The position numbers were made by a program, and so were the translations under genes. The notes beneath the pieces were generated by a model that worked only from the letters and a program-made list of their open reading frames with translations, searched no databases and was not told the origin of the DNA. From Desulfovibrio sp. MES5 (GTDB lineage Bacteria > Desulfobacterota > Desulfovibrionia > Desulfovibrionales > Desulfovibrionaceae), in the NCBI RefSeq assembly GCF_002237645.1, contig NZ_MJUZ01000032.1, positions 124,001-188,000 on the forward strand: a stretch of DNA of 64,000 nucleotides, written 5' to 3'. This document shows, one piece after another, positions 1 to 7,769 of this stretch; position 1 is the first letter of the stretch, and every line of letters starts with the position of its first letter.

Positions 1-346
1 AGCGAACGCGCTCCTGGCCTTGCAGGCACTCTTCAAGCTTCTCACGCCAGTTTTCCGGCTGGGCGTCAGTAAGAAAGCCCACACGGCCAAAATTGATGCC
101 CAGCACGGGCACGTTGCGCCCCACAAGCCGACGCGCAACCCCGAGCATGGTGCCATCACCGCCAAGCACCACCACAAAATCAAGATCATCGGCAGCATAA
201 AAAGAAGAGGCCTGGCCAGCCTCCACAACATCCGCATGATGTCCCTGCCCTTTCAGCCATACGCCAATTTCTTCGCCCAGCTCGGCAGCGCGGTCATGGC
301 GGGCTTTGCAAACCAAAAGGACGTGGCATTTGTGTTGATTTTGCAT
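1..346 (-). CDS. nadK: NAD kinase, N-terminal part (cut by window edge)
   Basis: The reverse strand encodes about 115 residues starting at ATG 346 and running off the left edge. The GGDGTML motif near residue 60 is the ATP/NAD-binding signature of NAD kinase, followed by LGINFGRVGFLTD, the second conserved block of the family. The enzyme phosphorylates NAD to NADP in the cytoplasm. An in-frame TGA lies two codons upstream of ATG 346, so the start cannot be further upstream. No clear Shine-Dalgarno is visible. It is divergent from gmhA, with about 120 bp between the two starts, so the promoters must lie in 347-466. The C-terminal half is outside the window. Confidence 0.93.
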   Translation of the reverse strand, partial: MQNQHKCHVLLVCKARHDRAAELGEEIGVWLKGQGHHADVVEAGQASSFYAADDLDFVVVLGGDGTMLGVARRLVGRNVPVLGINFGRVGFLTDAQPENWREKLEECLQGQERVR

Positions 347-466
347 AAGTCAACAATTTACGTTATCAAGGCTTTTATCGCAAGCCCGCACCTTGCTTGT
401 CAGGGCAGGCGCTTTATCATATGAACAGAATCTTCCACGCCACAAACCCAACAGGCCGTAGCACCC

Positions 467-1099
467 ATGAATGACAACGCACTTGACATCATCGCCGCCC
501 ATGCACGCGACGGCGCCAGGCTGAGAGAAAGTTTTTTTTCTGATCAGGCCGTCAATCTGCGTGACACGGCGCTGCAACTTGCGGTCTGCCTGGCCAAGGG
601 TGGAAAAATTTTACTCTGTGGCAATGGCGGCAGTGCGGCTGACGCCCAACACCTGGCTGCGGAATTTGTAAACCGTTTCCTGATTGACAGGCCCGCCCTG
701 CCCGCCATTGCGCTCACAACGGATACGTCCGCGCTCACGGCCATAGGCAATGATCTGGATTTCAGCCAGATTTTTTCCCGGCAGGTAGAAGCGCTGGGGC
801 GCAAGGGCGATATTCTGATGGGCATCTCCACCTCAGGCAACAGCCCCAACGTGGTGGCGGCCCTTGAGGCCGCGCGAAACGCGGGCATGCGCACCCTTGG
901 CCTTACGGGACGCGGCGGCGGAAAAATGGCCTCTTTGTGCCACATGCTGCTAGATGTGCCCAGTCCGCATACGCCACTGATTCAGGAAATTCATATTGCT
1001 GCCGGGCATCTGCTATGCCAGCTCACAGACCATTATCTTTTTGAAAATGTGGCGGCCCTGACGCCCTATCTGCACGCGGATACTGTAAAAGAGGATTGA
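467..1099 (+). CDS. gmhA: phosphoheptose isomerase (sedoheptulose 7-phosphate isomerase)
   Basis: This 210-residue protein is a single SIS (sugar isomerase) domain. It carries the GmhA signatures CGNGGSAADAQH near residue 50, ALTTDTSALTAIGND near 85 and GISTSGNSPNV near 125. GmhA converts sedoheptulose 7-phosphate to D-glycero-D-manno-heptose 7-phosphate, the first step of ADP-heptose synthesis for the lipopolysaccharide inner core, in the cytoplasm. The length is normal for the family. It begins an apparent operon: its stop is two bases before the start of the zinc-ribbon gene, followed by hemC and a Lon-like protease. DiaA is a related SIS protein, but the heptose-isomerase motif set fits GmhA better. 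Confidence 0.93.
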   Translation: MNDNALDIIAAHARDGARLRESFFSDQAVNLRDTALQLAVCLAKGGKILLCGNGGSAADAQHLAAEFVNRFLIDRPALPAIALTTDTSALTAIGNDLDFSQIFSRQVEALGRKGDILMGISTSGNSPNVVAALEAARNAGMRTLGLTGRGGGKMASLCHMLLDVPSPHTPLIQEIHIAAGHLLCQLTDHYLFENVAALTPYLHADTVKED

Positions 1100-1101
1100 T
1101 C

Positions 1102-1338
1102 ATGCCCATCTATGAGTACAGTTGCGAAAAATGCGACCGAAAATTTGAAGAACTGGTTTACGGCGATGCGGCCCCGGTCTGCCCGTATTGCGGCTCTGAC
1201 GCAACGCATAAGCTCATGTCTTGCTGCGCCCATCACGGCGGCGGCGCTCATGGCGGTGATTACGCGCCATCTTCCGGCGGCAGTGGCGGCGGCTGCGCCG
1301 GCTGTTCCGGCGGCAACTGTGCAAGCTGTGGCCATTAG
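1102..1338 (+). CDS. FmdB-family zinc-ribbon protein
   Basis: This 78-residue protein starts MPIYEYSCEKCDRKFEEL, the hallmark N-terminus of the FmdB/CxxC regulatory family. One zinc ribbon is formed by CEKC and CPYC in the first 35 residues. The tail is unusual, made almost entirely of Gly, Cys, Ser and His with several further CxxC-like pairs, and could bind more metal. I start it at ATG 1102 rather than the TTG at 1096, because MPIYEY is the conserved family start and the TTG overlaps the gmhA stop. It is packed between gmhA and hemC. FmdB was first linked to regulation of a formamidase/amidase operon; the role here is unknown. Confidence 0.85.
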   Translation: MPIYEYSCEKCDRKFEELVYGDAAPVCPYCGSDATHKLMSCCAHHGGGAHGGDYAPSSGGSGGGCAGCSGGNCASCGH

Positions 1339-1350
1339 GTGGTGAAAAGC

Positions 1351-2283
1351 ATGCGCAGCACCCTTACAATCGCCACACGCGGCAGTCGCCTGGCCCTCTG
1401 GCAGGCTGAACATATCAAAAGCTGTCTTCAGGCCATAGCGCCAGAGCTTGAAATTCAGTTAAACGTCATCAAGACCAAGGGGGACATCATCCTTGATGTT
1501 CCTTTGGCCAAGGTGGGCGGTAAAGGTCTTTTTGTAAAAGAAATTGAAGAAGCCCTGCTCAACGGCGAGGCTGACCTCGCCGTGCACAGCATGAAGGACG
1601 TACCCATGGAGCTGCCCCAGGGGCTTCTGCTTGGCTGCGTTCCCCCGCGCGAAAACCCCACCGATTGCCTGCTTTCCTGCAAGTACGATTCTGTGGCTGC
1701 ATTGCCGCAAAATGCCTGCGTCGGCACCAGCAGCCTGCGTCGACAGGCGCAGCTTCTGGCCCAGAGGCCTGACCTGCGCATCGAGAGCCTGCGCGGCAAC
1801 GTTGACACGCGGCTGCGTAAGTTGCGGGACGGCGTGTACGACGCCATAGTTCTGGCCTCGGCCGGTCTTAACCGGCTGGAGCTGACCGCCCCCTGCATGC
1901 ATTCGCTTGACCCGCAGGTTTTTCTTCCTGCCGTCGGGCAGGGAGCTCTGGGCATCGAATGCCGTGAGGATGATTACGAGCTTTTTGCGCTTCTGGCGCA
2001 ACTGGAAGACACGCCCACCCGTGTATGCGTTGAAGCTGAACGGGGTTTCCTGGCTGGTCTTGAGGGCGGATGCCAGGTGCCCATAGCCGGGCACGCGCGT
2101 TTGCTCGATGATGACACGCTCCTTCTCGAAGGCCTGGTGGCCGAAGTGGACGGAAGCCGCATCTTAAGAGCGCAAAAGCAGGGCCATACTTCTCAGGCCC
2201 GCCAATGGGGTCTTGAGCTTGCCAGTGAAATTCTTGACCAGGGCGGCCGAACCATTCTTGAAAAACTTTACCGACAGTCATAG
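1351..2283 (+). CDS. hemC: porphobilinogen deaminase (hydroxymethylbilane synthase)
   Basis: This 310-residue protein has the HemC signatures [14 protein letters not shown] at the N-terminus, HSMKDVP near residue 80, [11 protein letters not shown] near 125 and ALGIECR near 205. The dipyrromethane-cofactor cysteine is in [11 protein letters not shown] near residue 238. The enzyme polymerises four porphobilinogen units into hydroxymethylbilane, the tetrapyrrole precursor of heme, siroheme and corrinoids, all heavily used by sulfate reducers. A GTG lies at 1339, but ATG 1351 is preceded at good spacing by AGGTGG and begins just before the conserved TIATRGS block, so I prefer it. It lies 12 bases after the zinc-ribbon gene and 15 before the protease gene. 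Confidence 0.95.
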   Translation: MRSTLTIATRGSRLALWQAEHIKSCLQAIAPELEIQLNVIKTKGDIILDVPLAKVGGKGLFVKEIEEALLNGEADLAVHSMKDVPMELPQGLLLGCVPPRENPTDCLLSCKYDSVAALPQNACVGTSSLRRQAQLLAQRPDLRIESLRGNVDTRLRKLRDGVYDAIVLASAGLNRLELTAPCMHSLDPQVFLPAVGQGALGIECREDDYELFALLAQLEDTPTRVCVEAERGFLAGLEGGCQVPIAGHARLLDDDTLLLEGLVAEVDGSRILRAQKQGHTSQARQWGLELASEILDQGGRTILEKLYRQS

Positions 2284-2298
2284 GTATATCAGATAAAT

Positions 2299-4734
2299 AT
2301 GTCTAAAATCTCACCTTTGCCCGGTTCCAGGCTGCATGCCACGCTGGACCCGGTCCGTATCCCCTGGGACGACAGCCGGGGTATCCCTCCCCAGCGCAAC
2401 GGCCGGAAAAACCCTTTCCAACCGCGCGCCATGCAGGCTCTGGATCTTGCTTTGCAGATCAAGGCTCGCGGCTACCATGTATATCTCTCCGGCGAAACAG
2501 ATCTCGGGCGTACGCACATGCTGCTCAACTACCTGCGGCCACAGGCGCGCAAAGCGCCTACGCCGCCGGATATTATTTATGTGCACAATTTCGCCGACCC
2601 TGACAGGCCGCTGCTTTTTGCCCTGCCAGCAGGGCAAGGCAAAAAGTTCAAGCAAAGCCTTAAAGAGCTGGTAGACGCCATCGTCAAGGAACTGCCCCGC
2701 CGCTTTGAAGCCAGCGCCTATATGAAGCGCCGCGCCAAACTTGTGGACAAGTTCCAGACCGCACGCATGGGGCTTTTGCGCAAAATGAACTCCGTTGCCG
2801 TGGACAAGGGATTCAACCTTGATATGGATGAAAACGGCGGGCTGACCCTTTATCCTCTGGTTGAGGGCAAGCGCCTGAATGAAGAGGAGTTCGACAATCT
2901 TGACAGCGCAATCCGCTTAAAGCTTAAAAGCCGGGGCGACAATCTGGTGCAGTCCATGGCTGGCTTCATGCGTCAGCTGAACAAGGCTGAAGAAAGTTTT
3001 CAGGATGATGAACGTGGGCTGGAGCGCGAAGCCATGGGGCAGGTGCTTGACGCCCTGCTTGCTCCTCTTGAGCAACGAACCCTCAAGGCATGCGCCTGCG
3101 ATGGTTTGATCAGCTATTTTGCCAGCCTGCGCGAAGATATGCTGAAGAATACCGAAGCGTTTTTGCAAAGAGACGGCGTGCCGCCCTCACTTGGGGTCGA
3201 AATCCACGGCGCATCAGGCGCGGACAGTGTGCTGTACCGCTATGCGGTCAACCTGCTGGTTGACAACTGCGACCAGCAGGGCGCGCCCATTGTGGTGGAT
3301 GACCACCCCACCGCCGTGAACTTGCTTGGCTGCATAGAGCGGGAGTCGGAGATGGGCGCGCTGGTGACAGACTTTACGCTCATCCGTGCGGGAAGCCTGC
3401 ATAAAGCCAACGGAGGCTTTCTTGTCCTCCATGTTGAAGACCTGTTGCAGCACCCAACGGCCTGGGAGGGACTGCTGCGCGCGTTGCGCTCCAACCAGGC
3501 CCGCATTGAGGATTCGGGCGAGGCTCCGGATACTGCCATCCGTACCAAGGGCCTGACCCCCGACCCGCTGCCGCTGGATCTGAAAGTCGTGCTCATTGGC
3601 GGCGAAGAGCTGTACGAAGGCCTGCTTGTCAACGACGACCGCTTTCCCAAGCTTTTTCGCATCAAGGCGCACATGGCTGACGAAGCGGACCGCAACGCGA
3701 CCAACATCCGACATTATCTCAACAATGTGGCGCATATCATTCAGGGTTGTGAACTGCCGCCCTTTGACCGCACGGCTCTTGCATGGCTTGTGGATCTGGG
3801 CTCTCACCTGTGTGAAGACCAGTGCCGCCTTTCGCTCAAGTTCCCACTGCTGCGGGAACTGATGATTGAAGCCTCTGCCCTCGCAACCATGCGCGGAGAG
3901 GAAATCATCACCGCGCCCATTCTGGAGGAAGCCTATACGGCGCGTACCTACCGCGCCAACCTTGTGGAAGAAATCTTTATGGAGGAATACGACCGCGAGA
4001 TGATCAAGGTTCGTACCTCCGGTTCCGCCATTGGACAGGTCAACGGGCTTTCAGTCACCCTGCACGGGGATTTCGAATTTGGTCTGCCCCATTGCATTTC
4101 CTGCACTGTGGGCGTGGGGCATGAAGGCATTATTGACCTTGAGCGCGAGGCAGAATTGGGCGGGCCTATCCACACCAAGGCCATGATGATTCTTAAAAGC
4201 TACCTGACTGACCTTTTTGCCCGCAAAAAACCTCTTGTGCTTTCCGGCTCGCTGTACTTTGAGCAAAGCTACGCGGGCATTGAAGGCGACTCCGCCTCAG
4301 GTGCGGAACTTGTCGCCCTGCTCTCGGCGCTGGCCGAAGTGCCGGTACGCCTTGACCTGGCCTTTACAGGCGCGGTCAGCCATTCGGGGCAAATAATGGC
4401 CGTGGGCGGCGTCACCCGAAAAATTGAAGGTTTTTACAAGGTTTGCGCTAGGCATGGGCTTACGGGCACACAGGGCGTCATCATACCCAATGATAATGTC
4501 GACCACCTCATGCTTTCACCCGAAGTGCTCAAGGCTGTTGAAAATAAACAGTTCAGCATTTATGCCGTGCGCCGCATTGAAGAAGCCCTGTTGCTGCTCA
4601 CTGGCATCGCCGCTGGACGTCGACTGAAAAATGGCGGCTTCTCACGCGGCAGCCTGTATGACCTTGTGGACAGAAGGCTCGAACGGTTGGGTGACTATGC
4701 GCAAAACGCCTTCCGGCGCAGCAAGCGCAGCTGA
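2299..4734 (+). CDS. Lon-related ATP-dependent protease (AAA_32 / Lon S16 protease)
   Basis: This 811-residue protein has an N-terminal AAA-like ATPase region and a C-terminal Lon (S16) protease domain. The catalytic serine is in GDSASGAE (Ser665) and the partner lysine in GGVTRKIEGF (Lys708). The P-loop region reads LSGETDLGRTHML, which lacks the usual GKT; this substitution of Arg for Lys is seen in the Lon-related AAA_32 family. It has no Lon N-terminal substrate domain, so it is not classical Lon. The expected role is ATP-coupled degradation of selected cytoplasmic proteins; the substrate is unknown. It follows hemC by 15 bp and is probably the last gene of that operon. Confidence 0.88.
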   Translation: MSKISPLPGSRLHATLDPVRIPWDDSRGIPPQRNGRKNPFQPRAMQALDLALQIKARGYHVYLSGETDLGRTHMLLNYLRPQARKAPTPPDIIYVHNFADPDRPLLFALPAGQGKKFKQSLKELVDAIVKELPRRFEASAYMKRRAKLVDKFQTARMGLLRKMNSVAVDKGFNLDMDENGGLTLYPLVEGKRLNEEEFDNLDSAIRLKLKSRGDNLVQSMAGFMRQLNKAEESFQDDERGLEREAMGQVLDALLAPLEQRTLKACACDGLISYFASLREDMLKNTEAFLQRDGVPPSLGVEIHGASGADSVLYRYAVNLLVDNCDQQGAPIVVDDHPTAVNLLGCIERESEMGALVTDFTLIRAGSLHKANGGFLVLHVEDLLQHPTAWEGLLRALRSNQARIEDSGEAPDTAIRTKGLTPDPLPLDLKVVLIGGEELYEGLLVNDDRFPKLFRIKAHMADEADRNATNIRHYLNNVAHIIQGCELPPFDRTALAWLVDLGSHLCEDQCRLSLKFPLLRELMIEASALATMRGEEIITAPILEEAYTARTYRANLVEEIFMEEYDREMIKVRTSGSAIGQVNGLSVTLHGDFEFGLPHCISCTVGVGHEGIIDLEREAELGGPIHTKAMMILKSYLTDLFARKKPLVLSGSLYFEQSYAGIEGDSASGAELVALLSALAEVPVRLDLAFTGAVSHSGQIMAVGGVTRKIEGFYKVCARHGLTGTQGVIIPNDNVDHLMLSPEVLKAVENKQFSIYAVRRIEEALLLLTGIAAGRRLKNGGFSRGSLYDLVDRRLERLGDYAQNAFRRSKRS

Positions 4735-4777
4735 GCACTGAGACGCGCCAGAGGATTCACGGACGTGTAGTTCTGTA

Positions 4778-4806
4778 TTGACTTTACGCACAATTGCAGC
4801 TAACTT
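4778..4806 (+). promoter_or_regulatory. candidate sigma-70 promoter of the TetR gene
   Basis: TTGACT (4778-4783) matches the -35 consensus at five of six positions. A 17-base spacer follows, then TAACTT (4801-4806), a weak -10. It lies in the roughly 100-bp gap after the protease gene and immediately upstream of the TetR-family regulator. This is inferred from consensus match only. Confidence 0.4.
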
Positions 4807-4831
4807 GATAAAGTAGCAGTAAAAATGATGC

Positions 4832-5440
4832 ATGACCATTCAACCGGTGCCCGCGAAAACTATGATGAACAAAAGTAAAAAAGAATCATTACTTCAGGCG
4901 GCCAAGGATTTGTTTGGCGAATGTGGCTATGTGGAAACCACATTCAAAAAGATTTCAGACAGGGCCGGAGTTGCGTTAGGCTTGCTAACCCATCATTACG
5001 GCAACAAAGAAAAGCTCTTTCTGGCCTGTGGGCTGGATGTACTTGAGCATTTTCTAAAAAGGCTACGCCAGGCCACAGCCGAGGCTGATTCGGGCTTTGA
5101 TGGCGTCATGCGCTTTTGCAAGGCCTATCTTGATTTTTCCATCGACAAGGACTCAAACTGGCTGGTGCTTGTGCGCTGTTCACCATATAGCGACATGAAG
5201 ACCAAGACTGACCGCGATATCATGGATTCCATGTTTTCGCAGGTGCATCAGGAACTGGAAAGAGTCATTGCACGCGGCATCGAGGATGGCAGCCTTGTTA
5301 CGGTTGACAGCAGCTCCACAGCGCAGGTCATCATCTCGTTAATGGTCGGCGCCAACCGTACCCGCGTGCTCACCCCCTACGCCATGCCCACCTTGTACAA
5401 GGATGTGCTTGATTTCGTGGCCAGGTCCATAAAAGCCTGA
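4832..5440 (+). CDS. TetR/AcrR-family transcriptional regulator
   Basis: This protein of up to 202 residues has an N-terminal TetR helix-turn-helix: LLQAAKDLFGECGYVETTFK, then ISDRAGVALGLLTHHYGNKEKLF. The all-alpha ligand-binding half, from about residue 75 on, is not diagnostic of a ligand. The start is uncertain because no clear Shine-Dalgarno precedes ATG 4832; ATG 4862 or ATG 4865 would give 192 or 191 residues, closer to the usual short leader before the first helix. TetR proteins are normally effector-released repressors. The next genes downstream encode a symporter and its accessory protein, preceded by a promoter and terminator, so control of that transporter is plausible but unproven. 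Confidence 0.85.
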   Translation: MTIQPVPAKTMMNKSKKESLLQAAKDLFGECGYVETTFKKISDRAGVALGLLTHHYGNKEKLFLACGLDVLEHFLKRLRQATAEADSGFDGVMRFCKAYLDFSIDKDSNWLVLVRCSPYSDMKTKTDRDIMDSMFSQVHQELERVIARGIEDGSLVTVDSSSTAQVIISLMVGANRTRVLTPYAMPTLYKDVLDFVARSIKA

Positions 5441-5472
5441 GCATAATACTGCCTATGCCCTGCATGGTTTTA

Positions 5473-5501
5473 TTGACAGTGGCATGAAGAAAATGTAGAT
5501 C
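5473..5501 (+). promoter_or_regulatory. candidate promoter for the symporter leader
   Basis: A perfect -35 hexamer TTGACA (5473-5478) is followed after exactly 17 bases by TAGATC (5496-5501), a weak -10. It lies upstream of a strong terminator hairpin at 5614-5646. Transcripts starting here would carry a leader of about 170 nt before the first symporter-operon start codon at 5678. Confidence 0.45.
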
Positions 5502-5613
5502 TCAGTCATGAAACTACTAAGCGCCACCCGCGACTTTCGATATTATTTTACCGGAGTCATACACTGACCCCAGGATCGCGGAGTTATGGCCATTTTGCTG
5601 ATTCAGGCAACAT

Positions 5614-5646
5614 AGCCGCCGACCAAAGGGGTCGGCGGCTTTTTTA
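5614..5646 (+). terminator. strong intrinsic terminator just upstream of the symporter operon (possible attenuator)
   Basis: An 11-bp GC-rich perfect stem (5614-5624 with 5630-5640), a 5-nt loop, then a run of T up to 5645. It ends only 32 bases before the accessory-protein ATG at 5678, which leaves little room for a separate promoter. It may simply end tetR transcription. Alternatively, it may gate read-through into the symporter genes. Confidence 0.8.
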
Positions 5647-5677
5647 ATGCTGCGCTTTTTTATCTGCCGGAGGGCTC

Positions 5678-5797
5678 ATGGACCTGATTTCAACGCTACA
5701 GTTGATGGATACCGCGGTGCTCATCGCAATGGCATTACTGGTCGGCTCCTTTTTTCTGGCGCTCATCAACCTGGTGCGCCAGACTCAAAGGGGATAG
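5678..5797 (+). CDS. small membrane accessory subunit of a sodium:solute symporter
   Basis: This short frame encodes 39 residues starting MDLISTLQLMDTAVLIAMAL. It contains one hydrophobic helix, roughly residues 12-31, and a short basic tail ending RQTQRG. A clear GGAGG (5669-5673) sits five bases before the ATG. The stop is two bases before the symporter start at 5800, so the two are surely co-translated. Small single-helix proteins next to symporters are known as small accessory subunits in this lineage, and MetS-like subunits of NSS transporters are an analogy. The likely role is stabilising or activating the symporter in the inner membrane. Assignment rests on size, topology and position. 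Confidence 0.75.
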   Translation: MDLISTLQLMDTAVLIAMALLVGSFFLALINLVRQTQRG

Positions 5798-5799
5798 AC

Positions 5800-7245
5800 A
5801 TGCTGGGCGACGCTCTCATCTGGCTCGGTTACATCGCGGCCTTCATCTGGCTTGCGCGCAAGGGACAAGGACATGATGCCATGGCCACGGGCCGTGTGGG
5901 TTTTGTCATACAGGCTTTGGCCTATGTGGCGACCTACATTTCCGCCGTTGCCCTGGTGGGCTTCGGCGGACTTTCATATCTGTACGGCTTACAGATGCTG
6001 CTGGTGGCTGCCGGCAACGTATGGCTGGGAACATGGTTCGTTTACCGCTATCTGGCATGGCCGACCAGGATATGCCAGCGCAACCTGCAAGCCAGGACGC
6101 CCACGCAACTTCTTGCCAGGGGGCACAAAAGCCCCATGCTCGGCAAGGCTCTTGCGCTGATATTCGCCATTTTTCTTGGCGTGTACGCGTCTGCGGTTAT
6201 TAAAGGCGCGGCGCTCATGCTTGCCCAGATATTGCCCATTCCCGTATGGGCATTGGTCTGGATCGCGGCTGCGGTCGTTGGCGTTGTGGTTTTCATCGGC
6301 GGTTTGCGCGGTGTCCTCTACACCGAGGCCATGCAGGGCGTTGTTATGCTGGTGGGTATTGTCCTGCTTATCTGGGCTGTGCTCAACAAGGTGGGCGGCC
6401 CTCTTGAAGGCATTGCACAGCTGGCTCAACTTGCCCCTACGCAACGGGCCAATGAGGGTTTTCTTGCGCTATCCATGGGTGAACAAGGCTGGTTTGTTAT
6501 TTCCCTTGTCATGGTCACATCCGTGGCGGTGTGGTCGCAGCCCCAGATGATGCAGCGGCACTTTGCCCTTAATTCCCCTCGCCAGATCAACCGCATCGTC
6601 CCGCTGGCCATGCTTGTGCTCACCGTGCTTGTGGGCGGAACCTATTTTGTGGCGGCCCTTTCACGTATTATCTTGCCGGAAATTGCCTCGGCCGACGAGG
6701 TTGTTCCCCATCTTGTAAAAATGCTGCTGCCCAACGCCGGGCTTCAGGTTTTTGTGCTGGCCATTGTGTCTGCCTCTTTGTCAACGGCTACCGCCCTTTA
6801 TCATATTGCGGTATCAGCCATTGCCGAAGATTTGCCGGGCAAGCCCGCTACCAGATTTTCCTGGTTTCTGGGCATTGTCTTTTGCGTTGTGGTTTCCGGC
6901 GGCAGCGCGCAGATCAAGGGGCAGCTTATCGCTCTCTTGTGCACCACCAGCTGGAGCATAGTAGGCGCAACCGTGCTTATCAGCTATGTGGCCTTGGTGC
7001 GTTTTGGCAAACGCAGCTCTCTTGCCGCGTGCATGAGCTGCGGTTTCGGCTTTACCTCATGTCTGCTCTGGTATCTGCTGGCCAACAAGGCCGTCTCCCC
7101 CACCCCTGTCTTGGGGATGCAGGCTGCGCTTATTCCGCCCTTCTTTGTGGGGCTGGCCTGCTCGCTGGTGGGCTGGTTCGCAGGCTGGGCTTTGGACCAC
7201 GAAGGCCGCAAGGCTTCCACATTCTGGCCAGCGCCCAACGCCTGA
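5800..7245 (+). CDS. sodium:solute symporter (SSS/SLC5 family)
   Basis: This is a 481-residue, highly hydrophobic protein with about 13 predicted membrane segments. It has the SSS-type run GGLRGVLYTEAMQGVVMLVG near residue 170 and a conserved SQPQMMQRHFA block near 245, both typical of the family. It would couple Na+ entry to uptake of an organic solute at the inner membrane. The substrate cannot be read from sequence; acetate, pantothenate, proline and similar compounds are transported by relatives. The longer open frame from 5647 overlaps the small accessory gene, so I start at ATG 5800, which has AAGGGG upstream. A terminator at 7381-7425 follows. Confidence 0.88.
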   Translation: MLGDALIWLGYIAAFIWLARKGQGHDAMATGRVGFVIQALAYVATYISAVALVGFGGLSYLYGLQMLLVAAGNVWLGTWFVYRYLAWPTRICQRNLQARTPTQLLARGHKSPMLGKALALIFAIFLGVYASAVIKGAALMLAQILPIPVWALVWIAAAVVGVVVFIGGLRGVLYTEAMQGVVMLVGIVLLIWAVLNKVGGPLEGIAQLAQLAPTQRANEGFLALSMGEQGWFVISLVMVTSVAVWSQPQMMQRHFALNSPRQINRIVPLAMLVLTVLVGGTYFVAALSRIILPEIASADEVVPHLVKMLLPNAGLQVFVLAIVSASLSTATALYHIAVSAIAEDLPGKPATRFSWFLGIVFCVVVSGGSAQIKGQLIALLCTTSWSIVGATVLISYVALVRFGKRSSLAACMSCGFGFTSCLLWYLLANKAVSPTPVLGMQAALIPPFFVGLACSLVGWFAGWALDHEGRKASTFWPAPNA

Positions 7246-7380
7246 TTACGGAAGAGCTTGAACTTTGGGAACATAAATCCTTAAAGTTCAGGATACACCG
7301 GCTTCGAAGCTTGAAAGCGCAGAGACACCGCGCTCAGACCTTCACGGCAAGCACGAGCGCGCCATAAGCCTCATGCGCAC

Positions 7381-7425
7381 AAAGCGCCCGCAGAACCATT
7401 TTACGGAACACTGCGGGCGCTTTTT
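7381..7425 (+). terminator. intrinsic terminator after the symporter
   Basis: A stem of 13 bp (7381-7393 with 7411-7423) around a 17-nt loop is followed by T residues. Because the left arm begins with AAA, it could also work on the opposite strand. It separates the symporter from brnQ. Confidence 0.8.
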
Positions 7426-7769
7426 CACGCCCAAATTGCACGTTAGGCAGTCCTGTTTCATAAAATGAGCGCTGGCATGCTGATGCGACTTCTGCTATCT
7501 CTGGCTCTGCCTTTTCCAGGCATGCAGCGAGGCACAATGGCCACCCGCCTGGAACAGATCAATATTGAGAAAAGATATTCCAGATGTTTTCGCTTCGCCC
7601 GCTTCGGGCGTTCATAGCGGGGAAAAACCGCGTTTGTGCTTTCGTGGCGTGCGCTGCGTGCGCAGCCGCCAGCGCAGTTTCAAGGTTAAATCGCTCCAAA
7701 CCCGTAATCTGCGTCCAGAAGTGCGCGGCCTAACGCGCGCCATTTTGGCATAGCCTGTGAGTACACATA
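7426..7769. other. 344-bp region upstream of brnQ, no gene recognised
   Basis: No open frame here has a plausible start, Shine-Dalgarno or recognisable product; short frames on both strands look like chance. It must hold the brnQ promoter, because a terminator lies just upstream, but no convincing -35/-10 pair stands out. The segment around 7650-7680 is locally rich in GTGCG repeats. Confidence 0.5.

Noticed and set aside
7426..7769. A riboswitch or T-box upstream of brnQ
   Set aside because: No specifier loop, T-box sequence or terminator/antiterminator pair close to the brnQ start could be recognised.
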